Below are positions 33,321-42,359 of a stretch of 64,000 nucleotides of DNA, one piece after another. Location: contig WRMN01000001.1 of the NCBI GenBank assembly GCA_009777095.1, positions 124,001 to 188,000 of the forward strand, written 5' to 3'. The DNA comes from Bacteroidales bacterium. Its GTDB lineage: Bacteria; Bacteroidota; Bacteroidia; Bacteroidales; UBA932. The notes below the pieces were generated by a model that made no database searches, was not told the origin of the DNA, and saw only the letters and a list, made by a program, of their open reading frames with translations. Made by a program: the position numbers and the translations under genes. Within the stretch, counting starts at the first letter, position 1. Every line of letters begins with the position of its first letter.

Positions 33321-36242
33321 TCACAGTAGCCTTGCCAAAAATTGTCCGGTAAAACTGTTTTTATTTTTTACAATCTCTTCGGGAGTACCTGTGGCCACTA
33401 TTTTGCCGCCTTCCGCGCCGCCTTCCGGCCCTAAGTCAATAACGTAATCGGCTGTTTTGATAACGTCCATATTATGCTCAATAACCAGCACCGTGTTGCC
33501 GCGTTCTACCAATTTGTTCAGGACTTCGAGCAGAATGCGCACATCTTCAAAATGCAGCCCTGTAGTAGGCTCGTCTAAGATGTAAAAAGTGTTGCCTGTA
33601 TCGCGCTTGGCCAATTCGGCCGACAATTTTACGCGCTGGCTCTCGCCGCCGCTGAGGGTGGTGGAGGGTTGACCTATCTTTACATAGCCGAGGCCCACGT
33701 CCTGAAGGGTTTTGAGTTTTTGCCGAATGTGCGGTACATGTTCAAAAAATTCGCAGGCTTGGTCAATGGTCAATTCTAATATGTCATTAATGTTTTTCCC
33801 CTTGTACTTTACTTCCAAAGTCTCTCGGTTGTAGCGTTTGCCGTTGCAGGCTTTGCAGGTAGCATACACATCGGGAAGGAAGTTCATTTCTATGGTTTGT
33901 ACGCCTGCGCCGCGGCAATCTTCGCAGCGTCCGCCGCGAACATTGAATGAAAAGCGGCCTGCCTTATAGCCGCGAATCTTGGCGTCGGGCGTTTCTTCAA
34001 ACAACTTGCGAATGTCGGCAAAGAGATTAGTGTAGGTAGCCGGATTACTGCGCGGCGTGCGCCCCAGCGGCGATTGGTCAACCTCTACCACCTTGTCTAT
34101 TTTTTCAACGCCGCTTACCGATGCGTAAGGCAGCGGACTTTGGTAGGAGCGGTAGAGCGCCTGGCTGAGGATAGGCTGCAAGGTCTCGTTGACGAGGGTC
34201 GATTTGCCGCTGCCGCTTACTCCCGTTACACAAATGAAAGTCCCTAAGGGGAAGCGGACATCTACTTTTTTGAGATTATTGCCGCTTGCCCCTTCAATAA
34301 TAATTTCTTCGCCCTTTCCTTTCCTGCGTTGTTTGGGAACAGCGATTTTTTTCTTTCCCGACAGGTAGTCTAAGGTGAGGGAAGGCTGTTGATTTGATGA
34401 AGATTGTTTTTCCCTATTTTCACCCATCTTCATCACCCATCTTCCATCTTCTTCCACCTTTTCCCATTTTCCGGAAAATACTACTTCGCCGCCTTTGAGT
34501 CCCGCTCCCGGCCCCATATCTATGACATGGTCGGCATGGCGAATCATATCCTCGTCGTGTTCCACTACAATCACCGAATTGCCCTCGTCGCGCAGGCGCT
34601 GAAGCGCATTAATGAGTTTTCGGTTGTCGCGTTGGTGCAGGCCTATGCTTGGCTCGTCGAGAATGTACAATACATTGACTAATTTCGAGCCTATTTGCGT
34701 AGCGAGGCGTATGCGCTGGCTTTCGCCTCCGCTGAGGCTGCGGGTGCTGCGGCTGAGTGCCAAATACGATAAGCCTACGTCTAAAAGAAAACCCAAACGG
34801 TCGCGGATTTCTTTCAGCAAGTCTTTGGCTATGGCTTGCTGTTTCTTATTGAGCCGCGCTTCGAGTCCGTTGAACCATTGGTACAACGATTGCAAATCCA
34901 TAGCGTTAAGATCGGCTATATTTTTTCCGTCAATCTTGAACCACAGCGCATCTTCTTTCAATCGTGCGCCGCGGCATTGTGGGCAAACGGCGTAGCTGAT
35001 AAATCGTTCGGTATTAAGCCTTGCGCCCTCCTTATCTTCTTCGGCATTTTCCAGAATACTCACTACGCCGCCGAAGGTAGTCATGTAAGTGGTTATTCCG
35101 CCTGCCGCTTTCACGCGGAATAGCTCTTCAGAACCGTAGAGGATAATATGGAGCGCCGTTTCAGGTATATTGGCAATGGGGTCGTCTAATGAAAAATCGT
35201 ATTTTTGGGCAATAGCCTCCAACACACGAAAGGGCTGGGTATCGCGGTATTTACCTATGGCGGCTATACCTCCTTTTTTGATGCTTATCTTATTGTCGGG
35301 AATAATTTTTTTGATGTCAATCTTGGTGATAGCGCCCAGACCGCTGCAATGAGGGCAAGCGCCCTGCGGCGAATTAAAAGAGAAGAAGTGAGGCGCAGGT
35401 TCAGGGTAAGAAATACCGGTGGAAGGGCACATTAACTGTCGGCTGTAGTAGCGCAACTGTTGTGTATCCATTTCTACTATAGCCATGACGCCCTTGCCCT
35501 GCTGCATGGCGGTGCGCACTGATTCGCGCAGCCGTTGCTCGTCGCTGTTGGAGGGTATCAGTTTGTCGATAACCACTTCCACAAAATGGGTTTTATAACG
35601 GTCGAGCTTATGTTGGGCTTTAATTTCTACGATTTCGCCATTGATGCGGGCAGTGAGAAATCCGCGCTTGCGCAGTTGCTCAAACAGCTCTTTGTAATGC
35701 CCTTTGCGTCCCGATACCACAGGCGCCAGCAGCGCGCATTTCTTCCCTGCAAATTGTTGAATGATTAACTGTACGATTTGCTCATCGGTGTAGCGCACCA
35801 TTTGTTCGCCTGTAGCCGAGGAGTAGGCAATGGCAGCGCGGGCATAGAGCAGGCGCAGGAAGTCGTACACCTCGGTAATGGTGCCTACCGTAGAGCGGGG
35901 ATTTTTATTCGTGGTTTTCTGCTCAATGGCTATCACAGGGCTGAGGCCGGTAATTTGCTCCACATCGGGGCGTTCCATGCTGCCCATGAATTGCCGTGCG
36001 TAGGCCGACAAGGTTTCCAAATACCTGCGCTGCCCTTCGGCATAAATAGTGTCGAAAGCCAAAGAAGATTTGCCGCTGCCGCTGAGGCCGGTAATTACCG
36101 TCAGGGCATAACGCGGAATTTCGACATCAATGTTTTTAAGATTGTGTACCCGTGCACCTAAGACCCTTAAATTTTGCGCTTCGGAAGTCGGCGAAGCAGG
36201 GTTAGTCGTCTGATTTTTTTTGGCAAGCTTCGTTTTTTTCAT
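33321..36242 (-). CDS. uvrA: UvrABC excinuclease subunit A
   Basis: UvrA scans DNA for lesions and loads UvrB in nucleotide excision repair. The 973-residue protein has two ABC modules with Walker A GLSGSGKSS and GVSGSGKST, two LSGGESQR signatures, and two zinc modules (CPHCSGLG...CPQCRGA and CEDCRGAG...CKACNGKRYN). Between the modules, residues about 595-625 form an unusual low-complexity linker (GRWVMKMGENREK, then QSSSNQQPS) encoded by a copy of an interspersed intergenic repeat. The frame is intact. The start overlaps the stop of the upstream lytic transglycosylase gene by one base. Confidence 0.97.
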   Translation of the reverse strand: MKKTKLAKKNQTTNPASPTSEAQNLRVLGARVHNLKNIDVEIPRYALTVITGLSGSGKSSLAFDTIYAEGQRRYLETLSAYARQFMGSMERPDVEQITGLSPVIAIEQKTTNKNPRSTVGTITEVYDFLRLLYARAAIAYSSATGEQMVRYTDEQIVQLIIQQFAGKKCALLAPVVSGRKGHYKELFEQLRKRGFLTARINGEIVEIKAQHKLDRYKTHFVEVVIDKLIPSNSDEQRLRESVRTAMQQGKGVMAIVEMDTQQLRYYSRQLMCPSTGISYPEPAPHFFSFNSPQGACPHCSGLGAITKIDIKKIIPDNKISIKKGGIAAIGKYRDTQPFRVLEAIAQKYDFSLDDPIANIPETALHIILYGSEELFRVKAAGGITTYMTTFGGVVSILENAEEDKEGARLNTERFISYAVCPQCRGARLKEDALWFKIDGKNIADLNAMDLQSLYQWFNGLEARLNKKQQAIAKDLLKEIRDRLGFLLDVGLSYLALSRSTRSLSGGESQRIRLATQIGSKLVNVLYILDEPSIGLHQRDNRKLINALQRLRDEGNSVIVVEHDEDMIRHADHVIDMGPGAGLKGGEVVFSGKWEKVEEDGRWVMKMGENREKQSSSNQQPSLTLDYLSGKKKIAVPKQRRKGKGEEIIIEGASGNNLKKVDVRFPLGTFICVTGVSGSGKSTLVNETLQPILSQALYRSYQSPLPYASVSGVEKIDKVVEVDQSPLGRTPRSNPATYTNLFADIRKLFEETPDAKIRGYKAGRFSFNVRGGRCEDCRGAGVQTIEMNFLPDVYATCKACNGKRYNRETLEVKYKGKNINDILELTIDQACEFFEHVPHIRQKLKTLQDVGLGYVKIGQPSTTLSGGESQRVKLSAELAKRDTGNTFYILDEPTTGLHFEDVRILLEVLNKLVERGNTVLVIEHNMDVIKTADYVIDLGPEGGAEGGKIVATGTPEEIVKNKNSFTGQFLARLL
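34387..34411. repeat. Interspersed repeat copy inside uvrA
   Basis: The plus strand reads TGTTGATTTGATGAAGATTG then TTTTT, nearly the same as intergenic copies at 1043-1090 and 37205-37230. The similarity to the 37-kb copy continues as a C/T-rich tail with CTATTTT. The insertion keeps the uvrA frame and adds a polar linker. Confidence 0.65.
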
Positions 36243-37162
36243 TATAAATCGGCAGCTTTGGTGCGGAATTCGGGTGTGGGAACTTTTACCACGTAGGTTT
36301 TCTTTGCCTTATTGACTAAACTTGCATCGCGCAGCCAAGGGTTGAGATATTTTAAAATTTTGTAGTTAGTGCCATATTTTTCAGCAAAATCAGCCCAGGA
36401 TTCAACCGCATCGCTAAGGCTAACTTCCGTCCACGACAAGGGAGGAAACAATTCGTCTTTCCGAATGAAAAAACCGTAAGTTTCGAGATTTGTCATTACG
36501 GTTTTAAAAGCTAAAATTCGGTAAATATACCTCATGGTTTCTTCGGGTAGTATCAAATTGTAATACGAAGTTTGTTTTTGACGGCCGATTTGCCTGTCGG
36601 CATTGGCATTACCCATATTGTAAGCGGCGGCGGCCATTGTCCATGAGCCGTATTTTTCGTAAGATTTTTTGAGATAAGCGCAAGCGGCTACAGTAGCTTT
36701 TTCAATGTGGTAGCGCTCGTCAACCTCGCTATTGATTTCCAAGCCGTATTCCTTGCCTGTTTTTTCGAGAAATTGCCAGAAACCCACTGCCTTAGCAGGG
36801 GATACAACCTGCTGCAGACCGCTTTCCGCCACACAAAGATATTTGAAATCGTCAGGCACCCCTTCGCGTTGAAGGATTGGTTCAATAATAGGGAAAAATC
36901 GATTGGCTAATTTAGTGATATACATTGTGCTGGCATGCCAGTAACAGAGTATCGTCAATTCGCGGATAAAAGACTCTGCCACATCAAAATATTCCATAGG
37001 CACAGTTTCTCCTGCGAAATCTAATTTATCGGGAAGATTTGGCGTGCGAACATCTTGCCGTAAGCCTGATGATTCCATTGCGCGGAAAGTTGCGTTCGGC
37101 GTTTGAGCGCAGCCGATAAACGGTAAAAACATAGAAAACAAGCAGATAAGTGAGAGTTTCAT
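36242..37162 (-). CDS. Membrane-bound lytic murein transglycosylase (SLT domain)
   Basis: An N-terminal lipoprotein-like signal (FLPFIGCAQT) is followed by an SLT/GH23 domain. The catalytic Glu lies in YLCVAESGLQQ, with GFWQFLEKTGKEYGLEI and AAAYNMGNANADRQ downstream, as in MltD-type enzymes. A LysM-like segment (WADFAEKYGTNYKILKYLNPWL) is near the C-terminus. It cleaves the glycan backbone of murein to form anhydromuramic ends. It is directly upstream of uvrA on the same strand with one base of overlap. Confidence 0.9.
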   Translation of the reverse strand: MKLSLICLFSMFLPFIGCAQTPNATFRAMESSGLRQDVRTPNLPDKLDFAGETVPMEYFDVAESFIRELTILCYWHASTMYITKLANRFFPIIEPILQREGVPDDFKYLCVAESGLQQVVSPAKAVGFWQFLEKTGKEYGLEINSEVDERYHIEKATVAACAYLKKSYEKYGSWTMAAAAYNMGNANADRQIGRQKQTSYYNLILPEETMRYIYRILAFKTVMTNLETYGFFIRKDELFPPLSWTEVSLSDAVESWADFAEKYGTNYKILKYLNPWLRDASLVNKAKKTYVVKVPTPEFRTKAADL

Positions 37163-37204
37163 TCAATAGGTACTTTATATAAAAAAGTATAAAGGTAGTG
37201 ATTT

Positions 37205-37230
37205 TTTTGATTTGATGAAAATTGTTTTTT
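37205..37230. repeat. Interspersed repeat copy 3
   Basis: The sequence TTTTGATTTGATGAAAATTG followed by a T-run matches the copies at 1043-1090 and within uvrA. It lies between the transglycosylase promoter region and the divergent DUF4294 gene. Confidence 0.55.
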
Positions 37231-37363
37231 TCTATTTTTTCATTTTTACCTATTTTCAATTTATTAATCATTAAACCTTTTCGTTTAAAAATTGTCTAAT
37301 AAAAAAAGAGCCCTGTTCGGGATTGGAATTATTATGGTTATACGGAAAAATGAAGAAAAATAC

Positions 37364-37371
37364 TAACTTTG
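37364..37371 (+). promoter_or_regulatory. -7 box for DUF4294 gene and pcm
   Basis: TAACTTTG lies 22 bases before the ATG at 37394. Confidence 0.55.
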
Positions 37372-37393
37372 TTCTTTGTATTCATCGCAATAA

Positions 37394-38014
37394 ATGTATA
37401 AGTGGTTGAAATATATTGTGTTATTCTTGATTGTGCTGTTTGCGGTCGGTCCGCTCCAAGCTCAACAAGGGCATGTTTTAGGCTACAAACTCGAACAGGG
37501 CGACACGGTCTATCAGATAACACTTAAACCTGTCTATGTTTTTCCGCAACCGGTATATAAAAATGAAAAGGCAAAGCGCGAGTATCAACGCTTAGTGCAT
37601 AATTTCAGAAAGGTGTATCCTTATGCCCTTTTGGCCAAGCAGCGCTTAGACCGGATTGATGCAGAGGTTGTGGCTATTTCTTCAAAAAAAGAACGGGAGG
37701 AATTTATAAAACGTAAGGAAAAAGAACTGTTCAAAGAATTTGAAAAACCTTTAAAAAAATTAACCTTCTCGCAGGGGAAACTGCTGATGCGTTTGATTGA
37801 CCGCGAGGTAGGGCAAACTTCCTATTACATTATCAAAGATATAAAAGGTGGATTTACAGCCTTTTTTTGGCAGGGTATTGCCCAACTGTTCGGCGCCAAT
37901 CTTAAGAAACCTTATGATAAATACGGAGAAGATAAGCCGGTAGAAGCAATGGTGAAAATGTACCACGAAGGTTCTTTTGAACATTATTATTATCGGGTGA
38001 TGGGGTATTACTAA
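37394..38014 (+). CDS. DUF4294 family exported protein
   Basis: The 206-residue protein has a signal peptide (YIVLFLIVLFAVGPLQAQ) and the DUF4294 pattern, with EYQRLVHNFRKVYPYALLAKQRL, then a charged helix, KLTFSQGKLLMRLIDREVGQTSY and FWQGIAQLFGANLKKPYD. The family is restricted to Bacteroidetes and its function is unknown. pcm follows after 8 bases, so the two are probably cotranscribed. Confidence 0.88.
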   Translation: MYKWLKYIVLFLIVLFAVGPLQAQQGHVLGYKLEQGDTVYQITLKPVYVFPQPVYKNEKAKREYQRLVHNFRKVYPYALLAKQRLDRIDAEVVAISSKKEREEFIKRKEKELFKEFEKPLKKLTFSQGKLLMRLIDREVGQTSYYIIKDIKGGFTAFFWQGIAQLFGANLKKPYDKYGEDKPVEAMVKMYHEGSFEHYYYRVMGYY

Positions 38015-38022
38015 TGTAAGTT

Positions 38023-38667
38023 ATGGCTGAAGATACAAAATATAAGCTCCTGCGGCAGCGCTTGGTAGAACAATTGCGCCAAAAATATCCTTTCGACGAG
38101 CGGGTTTTGGCTGCTATAGCTAAAATCCCGCGCCAAATTTTTGTCGCTACCGGATTAGAGCGTTTGGCCTACGAAGACCGTCCCTTACCCATAGCTGCAC
38201 AACAAACTATATCACAGCCATATACGGTGGCTATGCAAAGTCATTTACTGGAGGTGAAAAAATGGGACAAGGTACTGGAAATCGGCACGGGCTGCGGGTA
38301 TCAGGCTGCGGTATTGGTGGAACTGGGTGCTAAGGTATATTCCATTGAACGGCAAAAGGAACTTTATGAACAGGCGCGAAAAACTTTATGGGACTTGCAT
38401 TATCAGCTAAGCCTCTTTCATGGAGATGGTTATGCGGGAAAGCTGATATTTGCTCCCTTTCAGAAAATTATTGTAACCTGCGGCGCCCCTTCAGTTCCGC
38501 AAGCATTGTTGGAACAATTGGCAGTGGGTGGTCGTATGGTAATTCCGGTAGGCAGCAACGGTCAAACTATGCAAGTGATTGACCGTCTTAGTGAAACAGA
38601 ATATAGAACGACTTCGCATGGAAAATATAGTTTTGTACCCATGCTCGAAGGAACAGCAGAGAAGTAA
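38023..38667 (+). CDS. pcm: Protein-L-isoaspartate O-methyltransferase
   Basis: The enzyme methylates isoaspartyl residues with S-adenosylmethionine to start repair of aged proteins. The signature AAQQTISQPYTVAMQSHLL and the SAM-binding VLEIGTGCGYQAAVLVELG are present in 214 residues, the usual size. It lies in a probable operon with the DUF4294 gene. Confidence 0.95.
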   Translation: MAEDTKYKLLRQRLVEQLRQKYPFDERVLAAIAKIPRQIFVATGLERLAYEDRPLPIAAQQTISQPYTVAMQSHLLEVKKWDKVLEIGTGCGYQAAVLVELGAKVYSIERQKELYEQARKTLWDLHYQLSLFHGDGYAGKLIFAPFQKIIVTCGAPSVPQALLEQLAVGGRMVIPVGSNGQTMQVIDRLSETEYRTTSHGKYSFVPMLEGTAEK

Positions 38668-38718
38668 GCTAATTTACATGTTTACGGATTTACCATTTAC
38701 AGATTGAAATATTTTGCT

Positions 38719-38726
38719 TATATTTG
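38719..38726 (+). promoter_or_regulatory. -7 box for ogt
   Basis: TATATTTG lies 21 bases before the ATG at 38748 and overlaps a more upstream in-frame start, which supports the shorter protein. Confidence 0.55.
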
Positions 38727-38747
38727 CTGTATAATTTTAGGGGTGTT

Positions 38748-39251
38748 ATGGAACAGGTAATATATCATAGCCCTATAGGGATACTTCGTATTGAAAGCTT
38801 CGACGGCCTGGCGCTCGACAGCATTGTCTTTGTTGACGATACCACCTCCGACGATAAGGAACTTACCGGCCATCTGATTTCTTCCTTATTTAGTAAAACG
38901 AAAAAGCAGTTAGACGCTTATTTTAAAGGTGCTTTGCAGCAGTTTCATTTACCCTTGCACATGGATACCGGTCCCTTTACCCTGAGTGTTTGGCGCGCAC
39001 TGCAGGCTATTCCTTACGGGGCAACCATTTCCTACGGCGAATTAGCCGAGCGTGTAAATGAGCCCAAGGCAGCGCGGGCTGTGGGTCATGCCAACAGTTG
39101 TAATCCTTTTGCCATTGTAGTCCCTTGCCACCGCGTTGTGGGCGCCCGGGAACAATTAGTGGGTTACCGCTGGGGATTGGAACGTAAACGATGGCTGCTG
39201 GAGCACGAAAAACGCTATTCCGGCCAAACGGTGGAGCTCTCGCTGTTTTAA
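38748..39251 (+). CDS. ogt: Methylated-DNA-[protein]-cysteine S-methyltransferase
   Basis: This suicide repair protein moves alkyl groups from O6-alkylguanine to its own Cys. The active-site motif FAIVVPCHRVVGARE and the following GYRWGLERKRWLLEHE are intact, as is the helix-turn-helix region AIPYGATISYGELAERV. It is 167 residues. The choice between the names ogt and an ada C-terminal domain is by size only. Confidence 0.93.
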   Translation: MEQVIYHSPIGILRIESFDGLALDSIVFVDDTTSDDKELTGHLISSLFSKTKKQLDAYFKGALQQFHLPLHMDTGPFTLSVWRALQAIPYGATISYGELAERVNEPKAARAVGHANSCNPFAIVVPCHRVVGAREQLVGYRWGLERKRWLLEHEKRYSGQTVELSLF

Positions 39252-39263
39252 ATTAGATTATTA

Positions 39264-42200
39264 TTGTTTGTTTTGGGGGCATTATTCGGGAGTATCATAT
39301 TTTTTTCCTATCTTTGCAACTTCTTTGAAATAGAAGAAACGATTGGTATAATTTTTATAAAGACAAACACACTGAAAAATAGTCCCTTACATATTTGTTT
39401 TCTACTTGCCTGCTTATTGTTTTCCGGCGAATCGCTTGTCTTTGCCGGAAACAAGGCCAATTTTTCGGAGAAGGCATGGGTCGATGCGCAGATGCAAAAA
39501 CTGAGCCTTCGCCAACGAATAGCTCAGCTCTTTATGGTGGCAGTGAATACCGATACGGAAAATGCCTATTATCGGCGCGTAGTGGAAGTAGTGAGCAAAG
39601 AGCAGGTAGGGGGAGTAATCGCCATGCGGGGCAATGCCGCAACCTGGGTGCGTATGCTTAACAACTTGCAGGCCTTGTCGGCCATTCCTTTGCTCACGGC
39701 TATTGACGGCGAAAACGGCGTAGCCATGAGGCTTGAGGGAGCTGCGCCTTTTCCGCGGCAGATGCAGTTGGGCGCCCTTCCCGACGATGAATATATTTAT
39801 GAAATGGGAAAGGCTGTAGCGGCACAATGCCGCCGCTTGGGTATTTATATGAACTTTGCACCGGTGGCCGATGTCAATAATAATCCTGATAATCCGGTAA
39901 TTAATAGCCGTTCCTTCGGCGAAGATAAACATAAGGTAACACGAAAGAGCATTGCCTACATGCACGGACTGCAGGCGGGCGGCGTGCTCACCTGCGCCAA
40001 ACACTTCCCCGGACACGGCGATACCGATAAGGACTCGCACGACGAATTACCCGCTATTTACCATGACAGACTGCGTATTGACACCTTGGAATTATATCCC
40101 TTCAAAAGTTTGATGGCAGCAGGTATTGATGCAATAATGACAGGGCACCTGCATGTGTCGGCTATAGACTCCTCTGAACGTCCGGCCAGCCTCTCAGGCA
40201 TAGTAACACAGCAATTGCTGCGCAATGAAATGGGTTTTTCCGGGCTGGTAGTTACCGATGCTTTGAATATGAAAGGAGTGCTTTTGGGAACACAGCAGGA
40301 TAGTATTTGCCTCTTGGCTTTACAGGCCGGAAACGATATTTTACTCATGCCCGATGAGGTAAGTAAATCGATTGACTTGATTGTAGATGCAGTAAAAAAA
40401 GGCGAACTGTCCGAGGCGGTAATTAATGCCAAGTGTCGGAAAATATTAGAGGCAAAAGCCAAATACATGCCTATTCCCTTTGTCCCAATAAAGAGTGATA
40501 ATCTGTTGGACGACTTAAATCCGGAAACTGATGAGGCGCTGCGCTTGCGCATAGCCGATGCTTCCATAACCGTGCTTTCCAATAAGAACAGCTTCTTGCC
40601 CCTGCAAAGGCTTGATACCTTGTCTATCGCTTATATAGAAGTGGGGAAAGGGCAGGGAAAGATTTTTAAACAATACCTTGATTATTATGCCCCTGTGGCC
40701 TGCTTTTCCATTGACCTCATACCTTCAGTTCGAGACTTGGATAGCCTGCATAAACAGTTGAAATCTTACAATTTGGTGATAATCGGTTTTCACGGGCCTT
40801 ATTTACAGGCGCAGTACCGCGTAATAGATGATGCCTTTGTCTTCTTTTTGGAACGGCTGGCTGCGGAAAAAAATGTGGTGATGGATTTGTTCCGCCAGCC
40901 TTATGTTTTGACAAATTTCAAACAGTTGAATCGTTTTGCTTCCATAATTGTTTCCTATCAAAATCTTCCTTCTGCTCAAGAACGGTCGGCTCAACTGATT
41001 TTCGGCGCCATAAAGCCCATGGGTAAGCTGCCGGTCTCGGTGCCTTCTGCTTTTCCTGCCGGAACAGGCCTTTCGTGGAATGCACCCACACGGCTGAAAT
41101 ATGTACTCCCCGAAGAAATAGGTATCCAACGGCGACAATTAATGGCGGTCGATTCAATCATGCAGGAAGCTATGGATAAACAAGCTACGCCCGGCGGACA
41201 AATCATCGCAATATATAAAGGGCAGGTGTTTTACCATAAAACTTTTGGCCGCCACACTTATGAAACAAATTCGCCGACCGTGCAATGGAACGATGTCTAT
41301 GATTTGGCTTCCCTGACTAAGGTAACGGCTACCTTACCTGCTGTGATGCACTTGGTAAATACGCGAAAACTGAATATCGACAACCCTATAGGCGATTATT
41401 GGCCGACAGTGCGTAAATATAAAGACAAGCAGTCATTGAAATTGATAGATATCTTAACCCATCAATCGGGATTGCCTGCCTTTAAGCCCTTCCATACTTC
41501 CTTTGCAGCCAACGGCAAACTTGATGCTAATAAGTTCCGATTTGTATCGGCTGCTCGTTATAATATTCCGATTGCGGCAGGTATTTATACCTCGAAAGAA
41601 ATACCTGATTACATTTACAAAGAAATCAACAGCGCACCCCTGATGAGCAAGGTTTACCGCTATAGCGACTGGGGTTTTATGTATCTGCAGCAAGTGTTGG
41701 AGACCCAAATGCGCCAAGGTATCGACAAGATAGTTGATAATTTATTTTATGCACCGCTGGGCATGAATTATACCGGCTACAGGCCCTTGGAACGTTTCGA
41801 CAAGGCGCAAATTGTACCTACCGAAAACGATACTTACTTCCGTATGCAGTTGTTACAAGGCTATGTGCATGACCAAACGGCCGCCCTGCTCGGCGGAACG
41901 GCCGGACATGCAGGGCTTTTCGGCAATGCTAACGATATGGCTAAAATCTTGCAGATGTATTTAAATAAAGGCAGCTACGGCGGAACAACTTACTTCCAAA
42001 GTGCGGTGATTGAGCGCTTTACTTCCTGTCCCTTCTGCAGCAACGGCAACAGGAGAGGCTTAGGTTTTGATAAGCCCGAAATAAATCCTGCGAAAAATAG
42101 TCCTGTGGGACGCGAAGCCTCTGCCGAAAGCTACGGTCATTCGGGCTATACCGGAACTTTCTTATGGGTTGACCCTCAACGTAATTTAATATATGTCTTC

Positions 42201-42302
42201 TTGTCTAACCGCGTTCACCCCAATGACGGCAAGCTATTGCTCAGTTTGAATACTCGCCCCCGTATCCTTTCGATTTTCAATAAGATAATTGATGGGTTAT
42301 AA
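39264..42302 (+). CDS. GH3 glycosidase fused to a serine beta-lactamase-like domain
   Basis: Residues about 75-440 are a GH3 domain with the NagZ-type loop KHFPGHGDTDKDSHDELP and the nucleophile Asp in GLVVTDALNMKGV. A GH3 C-terminal domain follows. Residues about 620-1000 are a class-C beta-lactamase/penicillin-binding-like domain with SLTK (SxxK), YSDW (Y-x-N-like) and HSGYTGT. The fusion is well known in Bacteroidetes and probably acts on murein fragments in the periplasm. The start is uncertain: the frame opens with TTG at 39264, but a -7 box at 39309-39316 lies inside it, and no ATG precedes the signal peptide (CFLLACLLFSGESLVFA). A non-ATG start near 39342-39372 is likely. Confidence 0.88.
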   Translation: MFVLGALFGSIIFFSYLCNFFEIEETIGIIFIKTNTLKNSPLHICFLLACLLFSGESLVFAGNKANFSEKAWVDAQMQKLSLRQRIAQLFMVAVNTDTENAYYRRVVEVVSKEQVGGVIAMRGNAATWVRMLNNLQALSAIPLLTAIDGENGVAMRLEGAAPFPRQMQLGALPDDEYIYEMGKAVAAQCRRLGIYMNFAPVADVNNNPDNPVINSRSFGEDKHKVTRKSIAYMHGLQAGGVLTCAKHFPGHGDTDKDSHDELPAIYHDRLRIDTLELYPFKSLMAAGIDAIMTGHLHVSAIDSSERPASLSGIVTQQLLRNEMGFSGLVVTDALNMKGVLLGTQQDSICLLALQAGNDILLMPDEVSKSIDLIVDAVKKGELSEAVINAKCRKILEAKAKYMPIPFVPIKSDNLLDDLNPETDEALRLRIADASITVLSNKNSFLPLQRLDTLSIAYIEVGKGQGKIFKQYLDYYAPVACFSIDLIPSVRDLDSLHKQLKSYNLVIIGFHGPYLQAQYRVIDDAFVFFLERLAAEKNVVMDLFRQPYVLTNFKQLNRFASIIVSYQNLPSAQERSAQLIFGAIKPMGKLPVSVPSAFPAGTGLSWNAPTRLKYVLPEEIGIQRRQLMAVDSIMQEAMDKQATPGGQIIAIYKGQVFYHKTFGRHTYETNSPTVQWNDVYDLASLTKVTATLPAVMHLVNTRKLNIDNPIGDYWPTVRKYKDKQSLKLIDILTHQSGLPAFKPFHTSFAANGKLDANKFRFVSAARYNIPIAAGIYTSKEIPDYIYKEINSAPLMSKVYRYSDWGFMYLQQVLETQMRQGIDKIVDNLFYAPLGMNYTGYRPLERFDKAQIVPTENDTYFRMQLLQGYVHDQTAALLGGTAGHAGLFGNANDMAKILQMYLNKGSYGGTTYFQSAVIERFTSCPFCSNGNRRGLGFDKPEINPAKNSPVGREASAESYGHSGYTGTFLWVDPQRNLIYVFLSNRVHPNDGKLLLSLNTRPRILSIFNKIIDGL
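39309..39316 (+). promoter_or_regulatory. -7 box inside the nominal 5' end of the GH3 gene
   Basis: TATCTTTG here implies transcription from about 39323, which places the true start codon downstream of the first in-frame TTG. Confidence 0.5.
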
Positions 42303-42359
42303 TTTTTTGCATATTTCAAAAATTTTCACTATCATTGTAGTTTGTTTTTGCCTGAATAT

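Noticed and set aside
37300..37330. Terminator hairpin CCCTGTTCGGG
   Set aside because: Only a three-base stem forms and no T-run follows in a useful orientation.
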